Shown here piece after piece: positions 15,412-24,368 of a DNA stretch of 64,000 nucleotides. Location: NCBI GenBank assembly GCA_947497985.1, contig CANMIX010000015.1:1-64000 (forward strand), given 5' to 3'. The position numbers and the translations under genes were made by a program. The stretch comes from an uncultured Paracoccaceae bacterium. Its GTDB lineage: Bacteria; Pseudomonadota; Alphaproteobacteria; Rhodobacterales; Rhodobacteraceae. A model generated the notes under the pieces. The model had not been told where the DNA came from. It searched no databases and worked only from the letters and a program-made list of their open reading frames with translations. Within the stretch, counting starts at the first letter, position 1. Each line of letters opens with the position of its first letter.

Positions 15412-16122
15412 ATGAAACGACTTATAGCGGTTGTTGCGGCGTGCCTGTCATTGGCGCTGCCGAACGTTGCAGCAGCGCAAGATAGCGCGGCCGCACGCTC
15501 AGTTACGGGATGGGAGGCTGTGGGGCGCCTTAACATCTCGGGGCGGAATATGTGTACGGGTGCTTTGATTGCGCCCAACCTTGTGCTGACTGCAGCACAT
15601 TGTCTTTATGATCCCCAAACAGGTCGGGCTGTGAACCCTGGCAATATCCGGTTCGAAGCCGGGTTAAACGGACGCTATGCAAAAGCCGCCCGTCAGGTCG
15701 TTAAAGCTGTGGTTCACCCCAAATACGTGTTCCGCCCGGTTGGCGATGCTCAAATCGGTCATGACCTGGCCGTGTTACGTCTGGACCGTCCGATCAGCAC
15801 AGAACATATCCAACCTTTCGCAACCTCATCGCAGGCCGGCAGAGGCGATGCGGTAGGCGTAATGTCTTACAGCTACGAACATCGTGATCGGCCCAATTGG
15901 GAACAACCCTGTCACGTTCTGGCGCGCAAAGCCCAGACTATGGTGATGACCTGCCGCGTGGAATATGGCGCATCCGGGTCCCCCGTGTTCGAAGTGTTGC
16001 CAGGGCGTCCGCCACGTCTCGTCTCAGTGATCTCAGCCAAGGCTGCGATGGGCAATCGCCGTGTCTCGATCGGAACCGCAATTGACAATTCCTTGTGGGA
16101 GCTGGTGCAACGCGCAGGTTAA
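15412..16122 (+). CDS. Secreted trypsin-like serine protease
   Basis: 236 residues from the ATG at 15412 (GGAG seven to eight bases upstream). A signal peptide covers residues 1-22 (A-L-P-N-V-A-A-A-Q). The chymotrypsin-fold triad is visible: His63 in L-T-A-A-H-C, Asp118 in H-D-L-A-V-L and Ser188 in Y-G-A-S-G-S-P. The usual Asp before the catalytic Ser is Ala (G-A-S-G-S-P), a change seen in some bacterial V8/trypsin-like enzymes. Cysteines pair plausibly (C48-C64, C167-C181). It is probably periplasmic or exported; substrate unknown. It stands alone, ending at a bidirectional terminator shared with the secretion operon. Confidence 0.88.
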   Translation: MKRLIAVVAACLSLALPNVAAAQDSAAARSVTGWEAVGRLNISGRNMCTGALIAPNLVLTAAHCLYDPQTGRAVNPGNIRFEAGLNGRYAKAARQVVKAVVHPKYVFRPVGDAQIGHDLAVLRLDRPISTEHIQPFATSSQAGRGDAVGVMSYSYEHRDRPNWEQPCHVLARKAQTMVMTCRVEYGASGSPVFEVLPGRPPRLVSVISAKAAMGNRRVSIGTAIDNSLWELVQRAG

Positions 16123-16150
16123 CGCCGCCAGCCCCGCTTCCCTCCCAGAA

Positions 16151-16182
16151 AAAAGCCCGCAGCCAGAATGGCGCGGGCTTTT
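16151..16182. terminator. Bidirectional intrinsic terminator
   Basis: AAAAGCCCGC (16151-16160) pairs perfectly with GCGGGCTTTT (16173-16182) around a 12-base loop. Both strands end in a U-run, so it can stop the protease transcript (+) and the type I secretion operon (-). Confidence 0.85.
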
Positions 16183-16215
16183 CCTTTGGGGACTTTCAAA
16201 TCCGAACCTTCCGGA

Positions 16216-17385
16216 TCACGGTTCGCGAAACGCATCCTTGGACTTGTAAAGTGGCTTCAGCAGATATTGCAGCACCGTCTTTGAACCGGTTTGCAACTCT
16301 GCGGTGGCACGCATACCGGGCCGGATCTCAATGTCGCGCTGGCGTTCCGTGAAACTGCTGCGGTCCACTTTGACCGTTACACGATAGTAAGGCTCGTTTC
16401 TGGGGTTGCGGTCGTCTTCAAACGTATCGGCAGACACAAAATCGACCTTCCCCTTCAACGCGCCATAGATCGTATAGTCATAGGCAGAAAGCTTGATGGT
16501 CGCGTCTTGACCGGGTTGTACGCTTGCGATGTTCTCCGGCTTCACGCGGGCTTCAACAAACAGCTCTTCGCCCAAAGGGATGATCTCAAAAATCTCATCA
16601 CCGGGGCGAATGACCCCGCCAATTGTGGTCACGGCCATATTGTTCACCACACCCTGCATGGGGGAGGTGATGACCGTGCGCGACAACTGGTCCGATGCAA
16701 TGCGCAATTCCTGCTGGTGCGATGTCAGCGTCTGCAGGGTGAGGGAATATTCTTCGGCCAGTTGCAGCTCTGCCTGAGTACCGATCTCATTATACTTCGC
16801 CTCAGCGTCGGTGACGGCCTTTTTGGCGTTGTTGACCTCAATCAGCGCGACAATACGCTGTTTGTGCAGACGTTCCATATTCGCCAGCTCTTCGCGCAGC
16901 TGGTCCAGGATCTTTTTGGCACTGTCGCGGCGGCTGTTGAAGTCGGCCTGCCGGGCGCGCAACAGAGCGCGTTCTGACGCCAAGATATTGGGCGAACGTT
17001 GCTGCAGCTGTGGGCTTACATCGAATTCAAACGCACCTGAGGCTTCGGCTTCCAGCCGGTATTGTTTGATCTCAAGCGCGTCGATCTGGTCCTGTAGGTC
17101 ATCGGCTGTGGTCTGGAACCGGGTGTCCTGCAGTTTGGCCAGGATCTGTCCTGCCTCCACCGTGTCGCCTTGGCGCACATAAAGCTCAGCCAGAATGCCG
17201 CCTTCGAGGTTCTGAATGATTTGCGACCGCGAGGAGGAGACAACTTCGCCGTCGGCGCGTACGATCTCGTCAATCCAAGCAAAAGCCGCCCAGATCAAAA
17301 AGACCAGGACGGCTCCCGCTGCAAGATAGATGATGCGGCTTGAGCCCAATGAGCTGCGGGCCAGCTCCTGTTGCATCTGCGTCAT
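16216..17385 (-). CDS. Type I secretion membrane fusion protein (HlyD family)
   Basis: 389 residues. One membrane helix at about 17-38 (I-I-Y-L-A-A-G-A-V-L-V-F-L-I-W-A-A-F-A-W), a biotinyl-lipoyl half-motif (G-G-I-L-A-E-L-Y-V-R-Q-G-D-T-V), a long coiled coil at about 110-225, and a beta-barrel C-terminal part with the HlyD signature (P-G-M-R-A-T-A-E-L-Q-T-G). It bridges the inner-membrane ABC exporter and the TolC-type channel. The start overlaps the exporter stop by four bases; last gene of the adhesin-secretion operon. Confidence 0.93.
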   Translation of the reverse strand: MTQMQQELARSSLGSSRIIYLAAGAVLVFLIWAAFAWIDEIVRADGEVVSSSRSQIIQNLEGGILAELYVRQGDTVEAGQILAKLQDTRFQTTADDLQDQIDALEIKQYRLEAEASGAFEFDVSPQLQQRSPNILASERALLRARQADFNSRRDSAKKILDQLREELANMERLHKQRIVALIEVNNAKKAVTDAEAKYNEIGTQAELQLAEEYSLTLQTLTSHQQELRIASDQLSRTVITSPMQGVVNNMAVTTIGGVIRPGDEIFEIIPLGEELFVEARVKPENIASVQPGQDATIKLSAYDYTIYGALKGKVDFVSADTFEDDRNPRNEPYYRVTVKVDRSSFTERQRDIEIRPGMRATAELQTGSKTVLQYLLKPLYKSKDAFREP

Positions 17386-19688
17386 TTTTTGTCCCCTGCA
17401 GCCAGATGGGCCAGAACTTGATCACGTGGACCATCCACAACCATTCGGCCGGCCTGCAGGATCAATGTACGGTTGGTCAGCTGCAGGATCGGCATGCGGT
17501 GCGTGGCGATCACAGCTGTACGCCCTTGCAGCCAGGTGTCCAGACGGCTCACCAATGTGCGTTCCAACGTCTGGTCCAGCGATGCGGTCGGTTCGTCCAG
17601 CAGTACAATCGATGGGTTTTGCAGCCACAAGCGCGCCCAGCCAATGGATTGGCGCTGACCGATGGACAGACCACCGCCGCCATCGCTGATTTCCAGATCC
17701 AGACCCTTGTGGTGGTTGCGCACATAGGCACCCAGCCCGGAGAAATCCAACGCCGCCATCAGACGGTCGTCGTTGCGTTCCAACAGGTTCATGTTCAGGT
17801 TTTCACGCAAGGAGCCCGCAAACAGGCGGATGTCCTGGCTGAGGTAGCCGATGTGACGACGTAGGTCGCGCGGGTCGATCTGGTTCATATCGGTGCCATC
17901 AATGATGACACGACCCTGATCTGGCGCATAAAGGCCGGTCAGCAGTTTCAAAAGCGTCGACTTACCAGACCCGTTCACACCCAGGATCGCAACCCGCTGG
18001 CCGGGTTTGATCGCAACCGCCGGCACGTCCACAGTGGGCGATCCGTCTTCGTCATAGCGGAAGACCACTTCGCGCAGCTCGAACTTGCCCTGCAGGCTTT
18101 CGCGGCGCAGATAGGTGCGATCTTCTTCTTTTTCCTGATCGGCGGATGCGATTGCATCCAGACCTTCCAATGCGGCTTTGACATTGCTCCAACGGGCCAT
18201 GGCACCCGCGAACTGAGTCAACGGTGCCAGGGTGCGGCTGGTCAGGATGCCGGTGGCAATGATGGTCCCGACGGTGAATTCACCTTTGAAGACCATGAAC
18301 GTGCCAAAGACGACAGCCGCGATATAGGTGAACTGCTGAACGCCCTGCGACCAATAGGTCAGCGAGCTGGACAGGCGGCGTTGCTCGGCAGCGGAATGCG
18401 AGGACAGGGCCGACAGCTCGTCCCACAGACGCATGACACGGTCTTCACCGCGTTGGGTTTTCAGCGTGTCGAGTTCGGTGATCACCTCGTGCAGCAGACG
18501 GCCAGCTTTGGCGTTTGCACCCTGTGTTTGACGGGTCAGCGCGATCATCTTGCGCTGCATGAAATAGGCCGGAGCCAGCATCAGAACCGCGCCAAGCACC
18601 AGAACCCAGACGATATTGCCCGCAATGGACGCAACCAGCAGAAGGAAGATCGCGATAAAGGGGATATCAGCCAAGGTTGAGATGGTCGATGAGGTGAAAA
18701 ACTCACGCACCGCGCCAAAATCACGCATCGCGGCAAACAGGCCTGACGGCGGCAGTGGTTTTTTGTCGGAACGCATGCCGATGAGACGGCGCATCAGGTT
18801 GCGTTGCACCGACAGTTCGATCTGGCGGCCGGCAGCATCGGTCAGTCGGGCACGGGCCAGTTTCAGCGCGCCTTCCAGCATGATCGCCAGCACGGCGCCA
18901 AAGGCCAGAACCCACAATGTCGGCTGTGATTGGTGCGGCACCACGCGGTCATAAACCTGCAGCGAGAACAGCGCGACCGAGACGGCCAGCACGTTCGCCA
19001 CCAGCGAGCCCAGCATGATTTCGATCACCTGACGGCGGTACTTTTGGAATTCACCCCAGAACCAATGGTTCGCTTTCAGATTTGGCGTATGGCGGGCGGC
19101 AACCTGATCGATTGACGGGCGTGCAGACAGGGTTGCCCCTGTGAAATAGGGTTGGAAATCCGCAACCGGAACTTCGGCGCGGTGTTCGGCGCAGGTCAGG
19201 TCAAAGATGCTGAGGGTGTCGGTATCTTGCCCCAGAACCAAAACGCATTGGCCATTGTTCATCATCGCAACCGCAGGCCAAGCGTCTGGCTGCAGGCGAA
19301 CGTTGGAATTGATGACCGGGTTCAGGCCGGTGTAGTCCAGCGCGCGTCCCATGGTTTCAAAAGTCTGATCGCCGGGATTGTTGCTCCACAGGAAATCAGC
19401 AAGATCACTCGCGGGAGCCTCCACACCGTTGATGGCAGCCAGGGTCGAAACCAATGTGGCGCGGTGCTGAATGCGAGACGACGTCCCTTCGATCAGGGCA
19501 TGCACCTCAGAGGCGCGATCCTCGCCGCTTTCCAGTTTGATATCGCCCAGGTTTACGTCTGGCGCCAGAATTTCTGGCTCAGTGTTGGGTCGTTCCGTGC
19601 CATCGTTCTGGCCACCGTCGACCGCGCGCAGGGTCGGGCGCGCACTTTCGGAATGTTCATCCATATTCGGGGTCGTGTGCTCGCTCAA
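17382..19688 (-). CDS. Type I secretion ABC exporter with degenerate C39-like domain
   Basis: 768 residues. After about 60 polar residues comes a C39-peptidase-like domain (60-190) lacking the catalytic Cys, as in LapB/RTX-type exporters that recognise but do not cut their cargo. A six-helix transmembrane domain (about 225-480) follows. The ATPase has Walker A G-V-N-G-S-G-K-S-T, signature L-S-I-G-Q-R-Q-S-I and Walker B I-V-L-L-D-E-P-T-A-S-L-D. It overlaps the TolC-like gene and the HlyD gene by four bases each, so the three subunits are co-translated. The obvious cargo is the Ig-repeat protein that starts the operon. Confidence 0.93.
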   Translation of the reverse strand: MSEHTTPNMDEHSESARPTLRAVDGGQNDGTERPNTEPEILAPDVNLGDIKLESGEDRASEVHALIEGTSSRIQHRATLVSTLAAINGVEAPASDLADFLWSNNPGDQTFETMGRALDYTGLNPVINSNVRLQPDAWPAVAMMNNGQCVLVLGQDTDTLSIFDLTCAEHRAEVPVADFQPYFTGATLSARPSIDQVAARHTPNLKANHWFWGEFQKYRRQVIEIMLGSLVANVLAVSVALFSLQVYDRVVPHQSQPTLWVLAFGAVLAIMLEGALKLARARLTDAAGRQIELSVQRNLMRRLIGMRSDKKPLPPSGLFAAMRDFGAVREFFTSSTISTLADIPFIAIFLLLVASIAGNIVWVLVLGAVLMLAPAYFMQRKMIALTRQTQGANAKAGRLLHEVITELDTLKTQRGEDRVMRLWDELSALSSHSAAEQRRLSSSLTYWSQGVQQFTYIAAVVFGTFMVFKGEFTVGTIIATGILTSRTLAPLTQFAGAMARWSNVKAALEGLDAIASADQEKEEDRTYLRRESLQGKFELREVVFRYDEDGSPTVDVPAVAIKPGQRVAILGVNGSGKSTLLKLLTGLYAPDQGRVIIDGTDMNQIDPRDLRRHIGYLSQDIRLFAGSLRENLNMNLLERNDDRLMAALDFSGLGAYVRNHHKGLDLEISDGGGGLSIGQRQSIGWARLWLQNPSIVLLDEPTASLDQTLERTLVSRLDTWLQGRTAVIATHRMPILQLTNRTLILQAGRMVVDGPRDQVLAHLAAGDKK

Positions 19689-20986
19689 ATCTTGTCCCCG
19701 TCTGCCAGAAGTCCCTGATCTCGCGCCATTTCAAGCTGGATCTGTATAACTTCGTATTTTGCCTCAATGCGGGCTAGCTCGCGGCGGACATACTCTTCAT
19801 AAATATTAATGACGTCAATAACAGACCGCTGTCCAGCTTCAAACTGCGCTTTGAAGAGTTTATAAGTCTCGTGGCTTGTCTGAGCTAGGCGACGCGTCTC
19901 TTCTTCTTGTCTGCGAAAGGATGTCAGACGCTGCAATTGGCGTGCATATGAGCGGCGCGCATCCTCTTCGGCCTCGCCGATTTGGCGGCGGGCCACTTCC
20001 TTGGAGGCTTCAACCGCTTTTAACGCGGCAGGCGTGCCAAGGCCCAAGGGTTGGCCAATCCCGGCGGTGATGCCCGCGCCGGAACCATCGCTGGTGATAT
20101 TGCCCGCAGCGGACACGGTTGGCAATAATCCGGCGCGTTCCAACGTTGACTGAGCGATGGATCTATTGGCCTCAGATTTGGCCAGCAGAACGTCAAGATA
20201 ACCTGCTGCCTCAGGCGGGGTGCCAATGGACAGGTGCTGTGGCTTTTCGTCGAAATCTTGACCGGTAAGCTCATACAGCTCAGCGCGTGCAGTTGAGGCC
20301 CCTTCGCGGGCCGTTGCCGCGCCGGACCGCAGCCCGGCAATTTTGCTTTGAACCACTTGCAAGTCCGAGCGATCCGAAACACCGCCTTCGACGCGGCCGA
20401 TCACGACACGTTCGAATTCATGCATTTGGCTGACGGCTTTTTGGCCGAAGCGCGCTTTTTCATCGTCGCGCTGCGCCAAGAGATACAGCGAAAGCGCCGT
20501 TTCGACCCGTGTGTTCTGGTCTACCGACAGGTTAACGGCGGCCACTTCGACATCGGCTGCCGCAAAGGCGCGTTCGGCTTTGCGTCGTCCATTGTCAAAA
20601 AGAACCTGTTCAATCAGGAGACCGGCAACCATGTCGCCTAGATCCGTAAGACTGATGGTTGGCCCAAGGGTCGGCAGCCAATTCTTGGCTCTGGCTTCGG
20701 CGCGTAACTTCGCGCTGATCAGCTCTGCCTCAGAAGAGCGCAATGACGCGGTCAGAGCAGCATTTGCTACCGAACCGTAAATGCTTTGCTGTTCCAAAAG
20801 GGAGCGGCGCTGCAAAAGCTGTTCGATGACCTCTGAGGGTTGCTCTTTATCGCTTTGATCGAAATTACTATGCACGGCCGGAGCCACATCGTTGTTGGAA
20901 CGCGGGCCCAAGATGCCCGCGTTTTCAGTACAGCCCAAGACCGAGCTGACCGCCAAAATACTGATTAATGAACGCGCAAACCGCAT
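19685..20986 (-). CDS. TolC-family outer membrane channel, lipoprotein-type
   Basis: 433 residues from the ATG at 20986 (GGGGGTAGG just upstream); an in-frame GTG at 21025 is less likely. The N-terminus is a signal sequence with a lipobox-like V-L-G-C, so the mature protein may be a lipoprotein. The body consists of long alternating helices and two related halves, as in TolC channels (L-Y-L-L-A-Q-R-D-D-E, G-Q-R-S-V-I-D-V-I-N-I-Y-E-E-Y). This places it in the outer membrane as the exit duct for the type I system. Confidence 0.88.
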   Translation of the reverse strand: MRFARSLISILAVSSVLGCTENAGILGPRSNNDVAPAVHSNFDQSDKEQPSEVIEQLLQRRSLLEQQSIYGSVANAALTASLRSSEAELISAKLRAEARAKNWLPTLGPTISLTDLGDMVAGLLIEQVLFDNGRRKAERAFAAADVEVAAVNLSVDQNTRVETALSLYLLAQRDDEKARFGQKAVSQMHEFERVVIGRVEGGVSDRSDLQVVQSKIAGLRSGAATAREGASTARAELYELTGQDFDEKPQHLSIGTPPEAAGYLDVLLAKSEANRSIAQSTLERAGLLPTVSAAGNITSDGSGAGITAGIGQPLGLGTPAALKAVEASKEVARRQIGEAEEDARRSYARQLQRLTSFRRQEEETRRLAQTSHETYKLFKAQFEAGQRSVIDVINIYEEYVRRELARIEAKYEVIQIQLEMARDQGLLADGDKI

Positions 20987-21015
20987 CCTACCCCCGCCGC
21001 AATTTTGTTGTTTTG

Positions 21016-21042
21016 GACCCGGCACACAGCGCGCGCCGGGTC
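21016..21042 (-). other. Intercistronic hairpin after the adhesin gene
   Basis: GACCCGGC (21016-21023) pairs perfectly with GCCGGGTC (21035-21042). On the minus strand it falls just after the adhesin stop and 30 bases before the TolC-like start. It has no U-tract, so it probably stabilises the adhesin message or partly terminates. Confidence 0.6.
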
Positions 21043-21050
21043 ATTAGGGA

Positions 21051-23648
21051 TTAGATGATGACGTTGACGTCTTCTTCAACGATCAACGTGGTTCCATCGC
21101 TGCCGACGGTGTAGACGTTGAAGTTTTCACCGTCGATCGTACGTGTTTCTTGTGCGGTTACGCCTGTAACTGTGATGGTGTCGTCACTGCCACCGTGCAC
21201 CACCAGCGTGTCCGTGTTCACAGACAGGGCTTTGATGTCATCTTCGCTGATGGTGATATTCGCATCAGCGCTTTCATCCAGTTCCAGCGTCTCGATGTTG
21301 AAGCCAGCGAAGCCTGCGTTGTCCAGAATGTTGCCAGAAACGGCGTCTTCAAGAATGAGCAGAGAGTCTGCCGTGTTACCGGCCGTGTCTGTGCCGGTGA
21401 TGACCAGTCGGGAGCCATCCGGTACATCCGTCGGGTCAGACAGGAAGAACGAGGTTTCTGTGGAGACAACCGAGGTAAAGGGGTCGGTTACATCGTTTGT
21501 CTGGCTAACACCGCTGACCGCTGTGACTGTGCCATCATCGGCAACCGTGTTGACGCTCATGCCAGTGATCTCTTCTTCGAAGATCAGCTGTTCGATGTTA
21601 CCGGAATTTGTTTCCAGCCCGTGGTATTCAGGTGCGCCATATGTATCGACGGAAAAAGTCTCGCTGATGGTCGCAGTGTTGCCGGCCGCGTCAGTTGCGA
21701 CAATTGTTGCGCTTTCGCTGTAGACACCCTCGGGCAAATCGCTTGCTTCAAAGTTGACCGACCAATTGCCGCTTGCGTCAACGGTTGCGGTACGCGTGAT
21801 CGAATTGATGGTCACTTGGACAGTTGACCCAGCCTCCACCGTGCCGGTCAATGTCAGCCCTGACGCGCGTTCTGCATTGTTCACGATGTCATCAGCCGTC
21901 TGCGAAGCATCAGCTGTCAGAGGATCGACCAATGTGTCCACTTCAACGGAGTGAGGCACGGTCGGGCCTGTGTTGCCAGCGACATCCGTCATCGTGACCG
22001 ATGCCACCTGGGTGCTTTCGCCGGCTGGCACTGCGCTGGAGGCATAGTCCAAAGACCATGTGCCGTCGTTCGCAACTGTTGTTGTCCGGGTCGTGCCCAA
22101 GAAGGTGACCGAGACCGCAGATCCCGCCTCACCGCCGCCGCTGAGCGTGATGCCATCTGCTGCTTCCGCAGCATTCACAACGTCATCGCTTTCGACGGTG
22201 TTGATTGTCGGTGTCGGTGCAACCGTGTCGATTGTCACATCGTGACTGCTGGTCGAGGTATTGCCAGCGGCGTCTGTGCTGCTCACGGTAAAGGTCGTGT
22301 CGTATTCGCCAGCAGTGATGACCGACGCGTTATACCCAACAGACCAAGTGCCGTCGCTTCCAACTGTAGTCGTCGCGATTTCACCCATGAAATCGACCGA
22401 AATGGAGGCGCCAGCTTCACCGGTGCCAGACAGAACCACGCCGTCTGATGCTTCGGCTGCGTTGATAAGGTCGTCGCCTTCAACGACCTCGATACCGATG
22501 GGGGGGGCGATGGTGTCAACTTCTAGAACATCGGAGACGACGGTGGTGTTTCCAAAGGCGTCAGAGCTGGTGATGGTGACGGTTGTTTCATATTCACCTG
22601 TTGCGATCTCACCTGATGCAAATGTCACAGACCAGGAGCCATCGTCGCCAACTGTCGTGGTGTGGGTTGTGCCATTGATTTCCACCGCAATGGAGGCACC
22701 CGCTTCGCCTTGACCGGCGATCACCGGACCGCCGCTGTGTTCGCTGGCATTTACAACTTCGCCAACCGACTGAGTGCCATCTGTGACTTCGATCGGGGGC
22801 GGGGTTGTGTCGATATTGATGGTCGGACCGTCAAGGTCAAAGGTTTCGCCGTCCGGGTCTTCTACATGGACGGTTACGTCGTAGTTGCCATCATCTGGCA
22901 GATCGCTGGGATCAAAAGGCGCAGTCCAGGTGCCGTCGTCGTCGACAATAACGGTTTGCGTTTCGGTGCCGATTGTAACTTCAACTTCCGAACCGGGCGC
23001 GCCGGTTCCAGTGATCGTGACCGGATCTGTGGTGCTGCCTGACACGTCATAACTGGCATCTGGATCATCAACAGTAGGTGTTACTGATCCTGAATCGCCC
23101 CCGTCAGAGGACCCGCCATTACCACCACCACCGGTGCCGCCTGCAACATCATCGTCACCGCCGCCGCCAATCAAGGCGCCCGCGCCAACAACACCGGCCG
23201 CTGCCGCTGCTGCACCAAGGCCGCCGAGGGCAGGGGCTGCGATAAGCGGTGCGATTACGGGCTCAACGCGGTCAAGTTCGAGGAACACCAACTCGTCATA
23301 GGCGCTCCATTTTCCGGACACGTCCAGCGGCTCATAGGTCGGGTAAAGCATCCCCTCGGAGCTGCTTTCGATCACAACTTCGATAAATTCGCCATTGTCG
23401 CTTAGGAACAGGTTCTTTTGCCCAGTGATGCCGGTTGCAAAGTAATTGTCCAGCACAAGGGTTTGACCGTCCATCGTCAAGATCTGCAGATCATTGCCGA
23501 CACGTTGGTAGCTTTGAACTTCGGCTGTCGAAAGATTAAGGGAGATGTCTTTGGCGGAGGTTGCGTCCAGAGCAGGGCTCGCGTCGGCGAATTCGCCATG
23601 TTGTTTGGTGCCCGAGGTATCCCGGGTAATAAATGCAACAGTACTCAT
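21051..23648 (-). CDS. Type I-secreted adhesin with Ig-like repeats (BapA-like N-terminus)
   Basis: 865 residues, very acidic, no signal peptide. Residues 1-130 resemble the BapA prefix domain (Q-I-L-T-M-D-G-Q-T-L-V-L-D-N-Y-F). A hydrophobic Ala/Gly stretch (132-163) and a Gly/Asp/Ser linker (161-190) follow. Five bacterial Ig-like domains of about 95 residues occupy 190-669, with recurring G-x-G-E-A-G-A-S-I-x-V, D-G-T-W-S-V and D-x-A-G-N-T. The last 195 residues are a degenerate repeat and a C-terminal region that should carry the type I export signal; I see no RTX nonapeptides. It heads an operon with its own three-part exporter. Likely a cell-surface or biofilm protein. Confidence 0.85.
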   Translation of the reverse strand: MSTVAFITRDTSGTKQHGEFADASPALDATSAKDISLNLSTAEVQSYQRVGNDLQILTMDGQTLVLDNYFATGITGQKNLFLSDNGEFIEVVIESSSEGMLYPTYEPLDVSGKWSAYDELVFLELDRVEPVIAPLIAAPALGGLGAAAAAAGVVGAGALIGGGGDDDVAGGTGGGGNGGSSDGGDSGSVTPTVDDPDASYDVSGSTTDPVTITGTGAPGSEVEVTIGTETQTVIVDDDGTWTAPFDPSDLPDDGNYDVTVHVEDPDGETFDLDGPTINIDTTPPPIEVTDGTQSVGEVVNASEHSGGPVIAGQGEAGASIAVEINGTTHTTTVGDDGSWSVTFASGEIATGEYETTVTITSSDAFGNTTVVSDVLEVDTIAPPIGIEVVEGDDLINAAEASDGVVLSGTGEAGASISVDFMGEIATTTVGSDGTWSVGYNASVITAGEYDTTFTVSSTDAAGNTSTSSHDVTIDTVAPTPTINTVESDDVVNAAEAADGITLSGGGEAGSAVSVTFLGTTRTTTVANDGTWSLDYASSAVPAGESTQVASVTMTDVAGNTGPTVPHSVEVDTLVDPLTADASQTADDIVNNAERASGLTLTGTVEAGSTVQVTINSITRTATVDASGNWSVNFEASDLPEGVYSESATIVATDAAGNTATISETFSVDTYGAPEYHGLETNSGNIEQLIFEEEITGMSVNTVADDGTVTAVSGVSQTNDVTDPFTSVVSTETSFFLSDPTDVPDGSRLVITGTDTAGNTADSLLILEDAVSGNILDNAGFAGFNIETLELDESADANITISEDDIKALSVNTDTLVVHGGSDDTITVTGVTAQETRTIDGENFNVYTVGSDGTTLIVEEDVNVII
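21642..23081 (-). repeat. Five tandem Ig-like domain repeats in the adhesin
   Basis: Repeat boundaries fall near residues 190, 283, 382, 478, 573 and 669. Repeats 2-4 are the most alike, sharing V-x-x-D-D-x-x-N-A-A-E-A-x-D-G and V-D-T-x-A-P; the first and fifth have diverged. Each spans about 290 bases. Such arrays change length by recombination between units. Confidence 0.8.
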
Positions 23649-24368
23649 GTTTTACCGCTCGTTTTAATTGTGGCACCGCCGCACGCGCGTGTAATGCCGC
23701 CGAAAATCGGAGGATGCCTGATTTATGCCTAACTGCCTCATGGCCTTTTGGTGGCCGTTTTGTGGATATAATGGGGCGGAACTTACTAGTTTGTCTAGTC
23801 TTGTCTGCGCGCGCACAAAGGTAAATGATCGCGTGTTGTGACTATTGTGTCGCAATGATGGCGCAAAATGGGCAGCAACATGGGCAGTGTTGAGTGAAAG
23901 TCACAGCCTGTTAACCTTTCATAAAGAATTTCCTGCGGTGCTAAGGTTAAGTATGGCATCATGAAAGTAACCGAAGCTCCACACGCAGAAGTGTGTGGGC
24001 TCAGATGGGGCCATGCTTGTGTCGACGGTGACCATTGCGGGAATGCCCAAATCGCTTGCTTGTGAACCTATGTTTATTAAAAGTTTGTAGCAATTAAGCT
24101 AAAATACATCAGTTACTCATAGCGTGAACTACACGAATATAGTAGTCTGGTAGATAGCAAACCGACGCCGCGGATATGGTTCCCGGCCATTCATCGCCCT
24201 TGAGAGGCGAGAGGCGGGATCGCGTGCAACAGTCCGCGGCGCCGAGCAGAATTCTAAGTTTTAGACCGACGCGGACAGTCCTTGGCCCTCGTATGAGGAC
24301 GCTCTGTCTGTGTGCAATGCAGAACCCCAGGAGGAACGGGCGCAACGTAGATCAGGAGGCTCGATCAT
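23649..24368. other. 720-base intergenic region between adhesin and prkA operons
   Basis: No convincing gene. The left part holds the adhesin promoter side, with a small inverted repeat ACTAG-N5-CTAGT at 23785-23799. In the middle are an inverted repeat TTAACCTT/AAGGTTAA (23911-23918 and 23943-23950) and a stable hairpin at 23975-24001. The right part leads to prkA, whose AGGAGG ribosome binding site is at 24355-24360. Such length is unusual for this window and leaves room for a small RNA or a long prkA leader. Confidence 0.5.
23975..24001. other. Stable hairpin in the adhesin-prkA intergenic region
   Basis: AGC-T-CCACAC pairs with GTGTGGGCT with one bulged T (nine pairs, loop GCAGAAGT). No U-tract follows. 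It may be part of a small RNA or of the prkA 5' leader; there is no further evidence. Confidence 0.35.

Noticed and set aside
21642-23081. Regular repeats that might suggest a CRISPR or VNTR array
   Set aside because: The roughly 290-base units are coding Ig-like domains with divergent sequence, not short identical repeats with spacers.
23911-23924. Possible CtrA site TTAA-N7-TAAA near the adhesin
   Set aside because: The second half does not match TTAA, so it is at best a degenerate site; I keep only the inverted repeat.
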